DNA from: Hamiltosporidium magnivora | Lineage: Eukaryota; Microsporidia; Dubosqiidae | DNA length: 18,747 nucleotides | Reading direction: 5' to 3' | Assembly (NCBI GenBank): GCA_004325065.1 | Contig: PITI01000155.1 | Span: forward strand, 1 to 18,747 | Shown: positions 10,264 through 18,747 of the stretch, piece after piece | How positions within the stretch are numbered: position 1 is the stretch's first letter | How the letters are laid out: each line of letters starts with the position of its first letter | Program-made: the position numbers and the translations under genes | Notes under the pieces: generated by a model | Seen by the model: only the letters and a program-made list of their open reading frames with translations | Told to the model about the DNA's origin: nothing | The model's database searches: none

Positions 10264-12498
10264 ATGGAATTTTTAGGAATGAAATCCTATCGAATGTGGT
10301 TTTTTATAATCATGTGTTATTGTGGTAAAAGAGTTAGTCAAGATTCGTCTTATGAACCGTATGAAATCCAGGGAGACGGTATCACACGAGACACTCATAA
10401 TCCACCAGGACTTTTACAAAGTGAATCGAATAGTTCGTATGAGTTATTAGAAGATGAGACATTCCCTGGGTTCGAAGAAGAACCCTATTATGATATTGAT
10501 AGGTTCGAAAAACAAACCGTGACTTCCTCGCCCTCCGCGGCTATAAATACAGAAGAAATAAATCGAACGTATGTTAGAAACGGATTGCCTATAATATTCG
10601 AAGATAAAGAAGATGAAGAAGATGAAGAAGCTTCACAGGTTTTTGATCTTGCTTCTATTCCAAAGGATTTTAGAGGCTTAAGGTTGAACGAATATTTTGA
10701 AACCTTCGGAGCTGATTTTAGACTAGAGCAGTCTAGAATGAGTTCCTCGGATTTTTTAGATTCTCTAAAAGCAACTAAACCCGACTCTTTGGATTCAGAC
10801 GGTTCATTAACACCCGATTTTTTGGATCGTCTAGAAAAAATCGATTCAACATCAGGTTCAAATACAAACAAACTCGAATATCCGTTAAGCGGTCACAGGA
10901 TTAATAGAACAAACTGGGTTTATCCAGATACTTGCAGTGAAGATGAATTGACTACATTTGAAGCTGCATATTATGTCAGGTATGAGGTAGATCATGCAGC
11001 TTCTGCGACTCCTTTAGCCTATGAAGTTGCACAAGATGAAATGAAGGGTGTTTTAAATAATCATAAATCAGAAGTTAGCGGAGGACGAAATTCCATTTCT
11101 ACGCAGTTCAGAGAAGCTGCAAAAATATTATCAATAGAGGATGAAAAATCTAACATGATTGGTATGCCGGCTGATTTGGATGGCAGAAATAGTACTACTT
11201 TGGAATCAACAAATAATGTTACGAATGAAATCATCGATAATCGAGAGGAAGAAAGCGGCAGCGGAGGAAAAAAGGTGAAAGAAAGGGTAAAAAAATTTGA
11301 AGAAATACACAAAACTGGAGTAAAACCATCATGTAAAACAGAAAAGTGTATATATGAAAATGAAGAGCTACACTATTTGTCAGATCAAAAGGAGAAAGGC
11401 ATAGATACTACAGATACTTTTAAAATTGAATATAATGAGAATTATTCTATTGCGGAGGCTGTTTCTGGTATGAAAACATCCCGAAATAATTCTATTAGTT
11501 CATGTTCAACGGATCCTCTTGCTGATTTGGATGAATTGACCTTTAAAGTACCGGATTACGTATCAGACAACAGTATGGATATTTCGATTATAAAGCAACT
11601 ACTAGATGAATCGATAAAGATTATTCAAACATTTAAAAATATTAAATCTTTAATACAAAATTTTTCAATGGTCTTAATGACAAAGCTTATTCATTCTGAT
11701 AAAGATATCCTTGAGATAATTAGCGAATTTATGAAAGAAATAAACTCGATTTATAAATGTGAAGAATTTATTGGCAATACAACGCAGTATGAAGAAACAT
11801 TAAATTTGGTTGAGAGATTAGCCGAACTGAGAAAATTTAATGAGATGACGAATGATACCTTGGGTTTATCCCAAAGTGAAAATAAAGAATTGAGTTTTCC
11901 ATCAAGTGAATCAAAAATTTCATTATTATTTGAACCCCAAAATGTAGGTTCACAAAATTTGGATGTCATATCTCTCAAAAAGGGTTTAGAGAATACTTTA
12001 AGTGAAATTCTAAACCTAAAGAAAAAAATCGATCAATATTTTTCGACACAACAGACTCCATCAAAAGATGAAAAACAAAATTCATTATTTGATTATCACA
12101 ACAGTTCGAATATTTCTGAAGAAACAAGTAATTTGGGATTAAATGTTACGAATTGTAAAAATACGAGATCGCAGAACATTTCCGTCAATGATTTGTCAAG
12201 AAATATAATGAAAAACAAGAAAAACATCATTAAGTCGCATATGGACAATCACAGAACAACTATTTTGAACCCCGAGCATGATTGTAATAGAAAAAATGAT
12301 TCAAACGAATATTTGCGTTTTACAGAAGAAGATTTATCTGTAGAAAAATCAAATAAAAATCAATTGAATATGAAGAAAATACACGAAAAAATGATGATGG
12401 AAAAGGAATTGATTCGTCTATGTAAACCGTTTAAAAGCAAAGATCTGTTTTTCTCGAGCAAAAAATATCAAAGAAAGCTTGCAAAGAAAAAAATATAA
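10264..12498 (+). CDS. Hypothetical secreted acidic coiled-coil-rich protein, 744 aa from the preferred start
   Basis: I do not recognise this protein. The open frame extends back to ATG 10195 (767 codons), but ATG 10264 or ATG 10279 is preferred. Starting there puts the basic-then-hydrophobic stretch MKSYRMWFFIIMCYCG at the very N-terminus, as a signal peptide with cleavage near VSQ; the longer start would bury it behind 23-28 residues. Numbering from ATG 10195, residues 50-150 are strongly acidic, including the EDKEDEEDEE tract (136-145). A small internal repeat around DFLDSL/DFLDRL occurs at 186-213. Residues 340-400 are charged, with GGKKVKERVKKFEE at 358-370. Residues 460-550 and 590-615 are heptad-like and probably coiled coil (IIKQLLDESIKIIQTFKNIKSLI). 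The C-terminus is very Lys-rich, ending KKYQRKLAKKKI, and could act as a nuclear or nucleic-acid-binding tail. No catalytic motif is visible. The architecture parallels the 586-aa gene upstream, but clear sequence similarity is not evident. Confidence 0.8.
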   Translation: MEFLGMKSYRMWFFIIMCYCGKRVSQDSSYEPYEIQGDGITRDTHNPPGLLQSESNSSYELLEDETFPGFEEEPYYDIDRFEKQTVTSSPSAAINTEEINRTYVRNGLPIIFEDKEDEEDEEASQVFDLASIPKDFRGLRLNEYFETFGADFRLEQSRMSSSDFLDSLKATKPDSLDSDGSLTPDFLDRLEKIDSTSGSNTNKLEYPLSGHRINRTNWVYPDTCSEDELTTFEAAYYVRYEVDHAASATPLAYEVAQDEMKGVLNNHKSEVSGGRNSISTQFREAAKILSIEDEKSNMIGMPADLDGRNSTTLESTNNVTNEIIDNREEESGSGGKKVKERVKKFEEIHKTGVKPSCKTEKCIYENEELHYLSDQKEKGIDTTDTFKIEYNENYSIAEAVSGMKTSRNNSISSCSTDPLADLDELTFKVPDYVSDNSMDISIIKQLLDESIKIIQTFKNIKSLIQNFSMVLMTKLIHSDKDILEIISEFMKEINSIYKCEEFIGNTTQYEETLNLVERLAELRKFNEMTNDTLGLSQSENKELSFPSSESKISLLFEPQNVGSQNLDVISLKKGLENTLSEILNLKKKIDQYFSTQQTPSKDEKQNSLFDYHNSSNISEETSNLGLNVTNCKNTRSQNISVNDLSRNIMKNKKNIIKSHMDNHRTTILNPEHDCNRKNDSNEYLRFTEEDLSVEKSNKNQLNMKKIHEKMMMEKELIRLCKPFKSKDLFFSSKKYQRKLAKKKI

Positions 12499-12523
12499 AT
12501 TGTTTTACCGCATTTATTCTATT

Positions 12524-12536
12524 AAATTGTATTTTA
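12524..12536 (+). terminator. Possible 3'-end element AAATTGTATTTTA
   Basis: This 13-nt sequence begins 26 nt after the stop codon of the 744-aa gene. It is identical to the sequence at 9277-9289, which begins 17 nt after the stop of the preceding gene on the same strand. There is no AATAAA close to this stop, so the shared sequence may mark transcript ends. A chance match in A/T-rich sequence cannot be excluded. Confidence 0.25.
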
Positions 12537-13260
12537 TGTCTTTTCTAAATATTTTTACTTGAAACCTTTTACAGACTCTTGATAACTAAAATATTTATAC
12601 TTCGAATACATACGCACATTTTAAAAAAATATAAATAATAATAATTATTTCAGTTCTAGCTAAGATATTAATCCAGGTTGCAAGAATAAAATACATATTA
12701 ATAGATAACGAAAAGATTCAAAGAAAATAGCAAATTTTTTTAATTCTACAAAACATAAAGGTTTACAATATGATATATTAAATTGAAAAGGCTTTACAAA
12801 TATTAAAAAACAAATATAAAGCTATTTATGTAAATTAAGACATCTGATTTGCTTAAATAATGTGTTTTCTTATTCTTATATCAAAATAATAAACAATATG
12901 ATTCATATATACCTAGAAATATTTTTAATGGAAATATCCGAATAAACTTTTTGGACATATTGAGACGATTTTACATCCCAATATACTAAGAGGAATATCA
13001 AAATAAATTATAAATCAATTAATAGAATAGCAAGATATACACCTAAGTATTGATTACTATGAACGAGAACACAATATTAAAAAAAAGTAAAATTAAATTG
13101 TTTCATAGTTAGATATCAAATTTTAATGAAATTTAATTCTAAAGTACAAATTTTTTTTTAAAAAATTTCCACGAAGAGTTTTTTATCCATTTTAAATTAC
13201 TTAAAGAAAATATTTATGTATTCATATAAATTTTTAAATTTTAAGAAGAGAAACTTAGAG

Positions 13261-13520
13261 GCTACAATATCGCTTGCAATGTTCATTTTGCAAGCCCAGC
13301 TATCTATTAATAATTATACAGTTAGTTATAATCAAAATCAGGTCTCATTTAAATATTAAGCAATGGTTTTTTTGGTAACGGAGGATTACCACATTAAAAA
13401 CTATCTGGTTGGTAATGAGTACGTGAAATTATTGTGGAATTATTGTTGAAATTTTGGTGGAATATAAACCATGTTGGATTTATAGACCTATCCCCTAAAA
13501 CCCCGAGTTACAACATATTA
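13261..13520. other. GC-richer island with inverted repeats; candidate non-coding RNA or relic
   Basis: This is the only part of the 3.5-kb gap with a marked rise in G and C. It contains a perfect 8-bp hairpin with an 8-nt loop (GCTTGCAA 13272-13279, TTGCAAGC 13288-13295) and a second short hairpin GGTAA/TTACC (13374-13390). AGGTCT (13340-13345) is complementary to AGACCT (13484-13489) and could close a domain of about 150 nt. GAAATTTTGG near 13449 resembles an Sm-protein binding site. It does not match U1, U2, U4, U5 or U6, 5S rRNA or tRNA landmarks that I looked for. It could equally be a decayed gene or element. Confidence 0.3.
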
Positions 13521-15956
13521 AAAGAAAAAAATTAGAAATTTTTCTGTTTTATCCTCGACACTAAGATTTTAAAGAGGAATGTAATCAGTAAGTAAGTATA
13601 AAAAGTCTTTGTTATTTACTTATCATTATATCTGAGAACAATCATTATAGATTTGCTTTCCAAAAAGACTTCTTTAAAAAAAAGAGAGAATTTTTTTTAA
13701 TTATCCTAACTACTACTATCAGACAAAAAAATCCATTGTTTATAAAACCTACCTATTTCGAATCAGATTTTTATAATTCGTACAAAAACCCAATACATAT
13801 ATTATTATTTAATGATAAGAATTAAAATACCATTTTAAATCCCAAAATGTGAATCTTCTATTTGAACAGAATAATAAATTATCTTTTATTAAAATTTTGC
13901 CGGACAAAAAAAGTTAACATTTATATTCTTTATTTGTTAAATAAATTTAATAAAATTTACCAAATATAATCATGATTCGTAAAGAAAGTCATATTTTATA
14001 CTCCGAATACGAATCAATACAATGTATTTAAATTTTTTATATTTGCATAGTTTTTAATAATCAATATACGTATATTTAAATTGGCGAAATATTGAATAAA
14101 AAACAAATTTTGTGCACCAAAAAAATATCAAACGCTTCGATTCAAAGAATCAACGATAACCATTTCTATATCAAAAAAAATATAATCTTATGAAGTATGA
14201 ATATTCTTTGTACCTACAGAAACTAAAAAAGTATATAAATATTTCAATATTCAGTAATCTTAGATATATCACATATAACTTAAAAAATAATTTTCTAAAA
14301 TATATTAATGATATTTTAATGTTTAAATAAAAGCTTAATACTTTTAATTATAAAGATTTAAATAATAGAAGAAACAATAAGTTATATTGTTCTTCTCTGA
14401 ATATCTCAAACAGTTTTTTTAAAGTTACAACAAATCTCTGAAGCCGATGTTTTTGAAATTCATATTTCTATTCGAGTCACAATTTATTAAAAATTATAAT
14501 ATAGACTATAAATAAAACAAAATTGATAAGAAAATGTGATTTTAAATATAATTTTAAAGCTATTTATAGCTTTGGATACTATATGCACCGAGTTTCTTCT
14601 ATTATATTTCATTTAATGAATAACATAGTTTGTTATTTGAAAGATACTGTGGTTCTTTAATATAAATGATGTAAACTTTGAATATTTGATACAATATGGT
14701 TTGCATTTCTATCATTCGAATAAGTAATAATATAACAAACAGATGCTATTTAAATATTGATCAAATATAATAACCATGAATTTACCGCAAGCATATGAAT
14801 TTCTGATTGAATATAAAATACTTTCAATGTTATGAATATAAATTTTACTTTGTATATTTCATATGTGTAAGTTATTGTATTTAATCTCTGGTATGAAAGT
14901 ATTTCGATAAAACAGTTCTACATTCTGTAGAATCGTGCTTAAAAAATTTTAACTGAAAGTTCATCTCAAATAAATATATTGTAGTCGAATAGATATAAAA
15001 ACGAATCTGTATAAGTTGAATGCATATTAACGAGATATATTACGTTAGATAATTAAAAAGTGAAATATAATATCAATCGGTTGATAAATGCTAGTAAATA
15101 AGTAAATATTATAATCTAATGTGACACTTATAGGATTTTATACGTTAAATTTTAGTTTTTTTAAGATTTTAATGAATCAAAGATGTTTTACGTAAAAAAA
15201 GATGAAATATACGAAAAAGACTTACTAATACTAATATGTTTGCTTAAAGAAGAATTGTTAAATAGCTTAATCGGACTATAACATGAATAAATAAAGAAAT
15301 ATCAGCAATTAATATATATTTATAGATTAATTAATGTTACATTAATAAGGAGTAAAAGAATAGATTAGCATTAATTAAAAGAAAGGAGATTCTCAAAAGA
15401 TAATCAGAAATAAATTTCATTTGTTATTTCATACATTTTTATAATATTTTGGTTAGAAATTGATCGAAAGTAAAAAAAAAGAACAAAAATAAATTTAATT
15501 ATTTGAATGTACAAAAAGAGTTAACTTATATCATTTTTATCTTTTAAATGATAGAATAAATGGAATTTTGGGGTATATAAGTCTTATACAACAATTTTAA
15601 GATATTAAAATAGAGATAAGAATTTTATTGTTCAGATTTGAAATTGTAAGATGCTTATCACACATATGTTTTATAAAAGAATTTTGAAAAATTTGTATGG
15701 TTTTTATAAATTTCATACTTTGTTTTACCGAAATTGGCAATTTATTTAAAAATATTGAATTTTAATTTATCAAATATAAAATTTAGATAAAAATAATGCA
15801 TGAAAAAAGATAATTATTTAAAAAAGGGGGAATTAACTTAAAAGTAATAAATTACTATAAATAGCAAATATTATAATTAACCTTAAAGATAAGAAATTAT
15901 AGAAATGATTGGTTAAGAAATTTGAACTAACAAATAAAAATATTAATATTTTATAA

Positions 15957-16006
15957 AAAAAGGAGTAAACTTTGTATGATTTGTGGATGCAATTATACTC
16001 CTTTTT
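15957..16006. repeat. 11-bp perfect inverted repeat upstream of UGP1
   Basis: AAAAAGGAGTA at 15957-15967 is the exact reverse complement of TACTCCTTTTT at 15996-16006, separated by 28 nt. It ends about 63 nt before the UGP1 ATG, so it lies in the probable promoter or 5' leader. The arms contain GGAG, which is not explained by base composition alone. A related AAGGAGTAAA occurs at 15347-15356 in the same gap. It could be a paired protein-binding site, a transcript hairpin or a chance structure. Confidence 0.55.
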
Positions 16007-16058
16007 ATGTATGAAGATATACAAATTTATTGGTAGATAAAAAAATCAAACTATTTAA

Positions 16059-16067
16059 GTGCACGTG
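16059..16067 (+). promoter_or_regulatory. Overlapping palindromes GTGCAC/CACGTG just before UGP1
   Basis: GTGCAC and the E-box hexamer CACGTG overlap within GTGCACGTG and end two bases before the ATG. In a leader otherwise made almost entirely of A and T this GC-containing palindromic pair is conspicuous. CACGTG is the classic core bound by bHLH factors in other fungi. Whether it is used here, so close to the start codon, is inference. It may instead reflect the short GC-containing signals found around microsporidian start sites. Confidence 0.3.
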
Positions 16068-16069
16068 AA

Positions 16070-17545
16070 ATGGGTTCCATGGAAAATGATGATCAACATT
16101 TAATAAAATCTTCGTTGGAATATCAGGAGCGAAGAAAACGAATACTATTAGAAAGAATGAAGCATGAAATAAACATTCTTAAGTCTACAAAAGACTATAA
16201 AGCGACACCGGGCAATCTCGATCAATTTTATCGGCTATTTGAGAGATTTTTGAAAATAAAAGATGAAAAAATAAGATGGGATGATATAAAACCACCACCG
16301 GAAGACAAAATTATTATGTATAACGACTTGCACGATGAAGATCCGAACAAATCTTCAAAATTGCTTGAAAAACTGGCTGTCTTGAAGCTTAACGGTGGAC
16401 TTGGAACAACAATGGGCTGTGTCGGACCAAAGAGTGCTATAAAAGTAAGAAATGGTCAAAATTTTTTAGATCTCTGTGTAAAGCAAATAGACAATCTTCA
16501 TAAAGAACATAAAGTTTGCGTACCACTGATTCTCATGAATAGCTTCAATACAGAGAAATCTACAAACAAAATGATATTTAGATACAACGGAATAAGAACA
16601 TTTTCACAAAGTATATTTCCAAGAATTTCAGAAGATTCCTTACTACCTCTTTGTACAAGTAATGCCGATGCTTGTTTCTATCCACCCGGACACGGTGATC
16701 TTCTACAGTCATTGAAAGATACAGGAATGCTTGATGAACTGATAAATGAAGGTAAAGAATATCTGTTTGTTAGCAACATCGACAATTTGGCAGCCACTGT
16801 CGATTTCAAAATCCTAGAACATCTCATCGAGAACGACATTGACTTTCTTATGGAAGTAACAGAAAAAACACGTGCAGACATTAAAGGTGGAACACTCGTT
16901 AAATATGAAAATTCTTTGAGACTTCTAGAAATCGCTCAAGTGCCCGACGAAAAGAAAAGTGAATTTACCAGTGTAAGAAAATTTAAGATTTTTAATACGA
17001 ACTCTGTCTGGATAAATCTTAAAACAGTAAAAAAAGTTCTTGATTCTGGTCCTCTCGATTTAGATATTATTGTCAACCGTAAGAAACTGCCTACTTCTGG
17101 TGAAACAGTAATTCAGTTGGAAACAGCTATTGGCGCAGCAATAAAATATTTTCCTAAAGCTGCTGGAATGGTAGTGCCGAGAAGAAGATTTCTTCCTGTA
17201 AAAACATGCTCCGACTTGTTTCTACTCCAAAGCAATTTGTTTATTGAGAGAGAAGGTACTTTAGGTGTCAACCCAAAACGAATATACTTACAAAATCCAT
17301 TGGTCAAACTTCTTGGGAAAAACTTCAAAGAAGTTTCAAGTTTCATGAAATCTTTTCTTACAATTCCCGATATTTTAGAACTCGACCATCTCACTGTCAG
17401 TGGAAATGTCAGATTCGGTAAAAATGTTGTTCTTAAAGGAACAGTGATTATCATAGCAAATGAAAATTCTTCTATACAAATACCGGATGGTTCTATACTA
17501 GAAGATGTTATTGTTACAGGGAATCTACCTATTATAGCACATTAG
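16070..17545 (+). CDS. UGP1: UTP-glucose-1-phosphate uridylyltransferase (UDP-glucose pyrophosphorylase)
   Basis: This cytosolic enzyme makes UDP-glucose and pyrophosphate from glucose-1-phosphate and UTP. The product supplies trehalose synthesis and protein glycosylation, which microsporidia retain. The family signature is complete. The nucleotide-binding loop LKLNGGLGTTMGCVGPKS is at 105-122, PPGHGD at 205-210, and NIDNLAATVD at 236-245. RRRFLPVKTCSDL at 371-383 includes Lys378, which corresponds to the essential active-site lysine of the family. The C-terminal left-handed beta-helix (about 437-491: VSGNVRFGKNVVLKGT...) ends in a normal short tail. The length, 491 residues, is close to the roughly 500 of yeast and human enzymes, so it appears intact and intronless. 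ATG 16070 gives the longest frame. ATG 16079, three codons later, is an equally plausible start because the N-terminal residues are not conserved. The gene is visibly richer in G and C than its flanks. It has no close neighbour: 3.5 kb of AT-rich DNA lies before it and at least 1.2 kb after it. Confidence 0.97.
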   Translation: MGSMENDDQHLIKSSLEYQERRKRILLERMKHEINILKSTKDYKATPGNLDQFYRLFERFLKIKDEKIRWDDIKPPPEDKIIMYNDLHDEDPNKSSKLLEKLAVLKLNGGLGTTMGCVGPKSAIKVRNGQNFLDLCVKQIDNLHKEHKVCVPLILMNSFNTEKSTNKMIFRYNGIRTFSQSIFPRISEDSLLPLCTSNADACFYPPGHGDLLQSLKDTGMLDELINEGKEYLFVSNIDNLAATVDFKILEHLIENDIDFLMEVTEKTRADIKGGTLVKYENSLRLLEIAQVPDEKKSEFTSVRKFKIFNTNSVWINLKTVKKVLDSGPLDLDIIVNRKKLPTSGETVIQLETAIGAAIKYFPKAAGMVVPRRRFLPVKTCSDLFLLQSNLFIEREGTLGVNPKRIYLQNPLVKLLGKNFKEVSSFMKSFLTIPDILELDHLTVSGNVRFGKNVVLKGTVIIIANENSSIQIPDGSILEDVIVTGNLPIIAH

Positions 17546-17602
17546 AAACTTCATTAAAAGACAGACAATACTATTTTTATCTTTTTTTCTATTTTTTTAA
17601 AA

Positions 17603-17608
17603 AATAAA
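17603..17608 (+). terminator. Candidate poly(A) signal AATAAA after UGP1
   Basis: The first AATAAA after the UGP1 stop lies 58 nt downstream and follows a run of T-rich sequence. Position and orientation fit a poly(A) signal. The hexamer is expected often by chance in this composition. Confidence 0.3.
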
Positions 17609-17994
17609 TCAACCAAAAATATAAAATTATATTATTTCAACAATATGTTTTTAATTATGAATTGACTTTTTAGAAACTTAAACATTCCAAAATATTTCTT
17701 TGAACTTGAAATAAATATTTTATGCTTTTCTGTAAAGTATTATTATTTATAAATTTTACAAATTCTCTTTCTAGATTCTCATAAGCTATCTAATAAATAT
17801 TATAATTTCTTATGATTTAAACTATAATACAATACTCTAGAGGAAAAATAAAGTTGGATTTAAATTATGAAATAAGAAGTAAATAAGAAATTGATTCCCA
17901 AAAAAAAGATCCTTTTGGTAATTTAATGTAAATCTCCAAACAAATTTACAAACTAAAAAAAAATTAGAATTTTAAATATTTCTTTGGGTATCAT

Positions 17995-18094
17995 ATTCTC
18001 CAAGATTAGCAAACAAATTACTGATTCCATAAATAAATTTACAATTAAAAAATATTTTTTTAGTTTAAATTCTTCAAGATTAGCAAATAAATTT
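17995..18094 (+). repeat. Degenerate direct repeat, two copies 74 bp apart
   Basis: The 26-nt sequence starting ATTCTCCAAGATTAGCAAAC at 17995-18020 recurs at 18069-18094 as ATTCTTCAAGATTAGCAAAT and onward, with 3 differences. The unit around it is also loosely repeated: AAATTTACAAACTAAA near 17942 and AAATTTACAATTAAAA near 18035. This suggests an old tandem duplication of a unit of roughly 75-95 bp that has diverged. Confidence 0.55.
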
Positions 18095-18134
18095 ATACGT
18101 TTAAAATTATAAATTTTAATAGAAAAAACAATTT

Positions 18135-18276
18135 TTTACAATCAATAAACTGTAAAAATAATTTCCTTTTATAATTTATTTAAGTTGCAAAATTTTACAG
18201 TTTCTATAAATTTTTTTTTACATTTATTTTTTCATTTAGATTGTAAACGATTACCCCTTAAAAGGTACTTTACAAT
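18135..18276. repeat. Nested inverted repeats around a TTTACA motif
   Basis: AAACTGTAAAA (18147-18157) is the exact reverse complement of TTTTACAGTTT (18193-18203), 11 bp with a 35-nt loop. Outside it, TTTACAATC (18135-18143) pairs perfectly with GATTGTAAA (18239-18247). ATTGTAAA (18240-18247) can alternatively pair with TTTACAAT at 18269-18276, enclosing a small CCTT/AAGG hairpin (18256-18265). So two mutually exclusive folds are possible. This may be an RNA structure, clustered binding sites, or the product of repeat decay. Confidence 0.5.
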
Positions 18277-18747
18277 TCGAAGTATCAGTAAGAATAGAGG
18301 CATACATTCAGTCCATAGTACTCAAGAATAATTATTATATTCAATTTAATAAATGAAATAAATTTGTTTTATATATCAAAAGAAGAAGAGACTTGAAAAG
18401 AAAATACTACAATAAAATGAAATGGTAGATTCAAATAAATAAGAAATAATAATCAAACAAAAATTTGAAAAAAAGAAGCTCACAGTTTCTAATCCAAAAA
18501 GATGAGGAAAATTTAAAAGAGAAATTAAATATTAGACAGTAAAAAAGTATTGTCTCTTTACACGTTAATTATACAACATTACAAGTAGGAATACACTTGA
18601 GTATTAAATAATTATTTTTTAAAAACCTAAAGATCCATACCGGTGTACCGCTTTAATTCTTCCTAATTCCTTATGAATAAAATTAAATTATAAATATTCT
18701 AATTAATATGCTAATTGCAAAAATATTCTTCGATAAGAAAATAAATC

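Larger units (their letters stand above)
12499..16069. other. Long AT-rich intergenic region, no intact gene
   Basis: This 3.5-kb stretch has no reading frame that looks coding. A minus-strand frame of 63 codons just before UGP1 (15833-16024) is made of A/T-derived residues (Ile, Phe, Tyr, Asn, Leu) and is probably noise. I found no tRNA T-loop signature on either strand. Two local structures stand out and are listed separately: a GC-richer, hairpin-bearing island at about 13261-13520 and an inverted repeat at 15957-16006. A perfect 7-bp inverted repeat ATTAATG/CATTAAT lies at 15330-15346, and a small hairpin TTCTAC/GTAGAA at 14916-14932. Confidence 0.55.
17546..18747. other. AT-rich intergenic region to the window end, no gene seen
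   Basis: No reading frame of useful length or RNA gene is visible downstream of UGP1. The central part (about 17930-18280) is a patch of degenerate direct and inverted repeats listed separately. Near the right edge, at about 18636-18655, a short GC-containing stretch (CCATACCGGTGTACCGC) stands out from the background and includes CGGT/ACCG, but there is too little sequence to assign it. Confidence 0.5.

Noticed and set aside
10488..10871. Minus-strand frame of 127 codons inside the third secreted-protein gene
   Set aside because: Its poly-Ser tract mirrors the acidic tract on the plus strand, and there is no independent coding evidence.
12487..12495. KKKI at the C-terminus of the third secreted protein as a dilysine ER-retrieval signal
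   Set aside because: Dilysine signals work on membrane proteins with a cytosolic tail. No transmembrane segment is visible near the C-terminus, and the whole tail is Lys-rich.
12558..12590. CCTTTTAC resembling the conserved loop of U5 snRNA
   Set aside because: The flanking bases cannot form the stem that must close the U5 loop, and no Sm site follows at the right distance.
15833..16024. Minus-strand frame of 63 codons divergent from UGP1
   Set aside because: Made almost entirely of residues coded by A/T codons, with no motif, and overlapping the inverted repeat. It is most likely chance.

Overview
The window looks like nuclear DNA of a very AT-rich, gene-poor microsporidian, of the kind seen in large-genome aquatic lineages (Hamiltosporidium or Edhazardia would fit; the genus is an inference and is not proven here). 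The reasons are one clearly recognisable compact housekeeping enzyme without introns (UGP1), three long intronless single-exon genes whose products start with a signal peptide and resemble nothing I recognise, use of the standard stops TGA, TAA and TAG, and long intergenic stretches made almost only of A and T.

Layout. Positions 1-600 are a distinctly more GC-balanced segment with no convincing gene, ending abruptly near 600. It may be the cut-off end of a mobile element (LTR-like), but it is unidentified. Positions 1544-3676 on the minus strand encode a 710-residue putative secreted protein. A 3.8-kb AT-rich stretch follows with no gene, only a possible decayed coding remnant near 3953-4300. 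Positions 7500-9260 (plus) encode a 586-residue protein with a short signal peptide and a strong KKKRKKR-type nuclear signal. Positions 10264-12498 (plus; the open frame begins at 10195) encode a third large, acidic, coiled-coil-rich putative secreted protein. A further 3.5 kb of AT-rich sequence holds a small GC-richer, hairpin-containing island at about 13261-13520 and an 11-bp inverted repeat just before the next gene. Positions 16070-17545 (plus) encode UTP-glucose-1-phosphate uridylyltransferase, the only confidently named gene. The right end (17546-18747) is non-coding and holds a cluster of degenerate direct and inverted repeats around 17930-18280.

How the genes fit together. UGP1 makes UDP-glucose, which feeds trehalose synthesis and protein glycosylation in microsporidia. 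The three unknown genes are not evidently linked to it. They share an architecture: signal peptide, a long polar low-complexity acidic or Ser/Asn-rich front part, and a Lys-rich helical back part. Two of them also carry basic nuclear-localisation-like clusters. This suggests a local group of candidate host-exposed or effector proteins. A weak similarity between the C-terminal parts of the 710- and 586-residue proteins hints at an ancient duplication, but it needs a profile search to stand.
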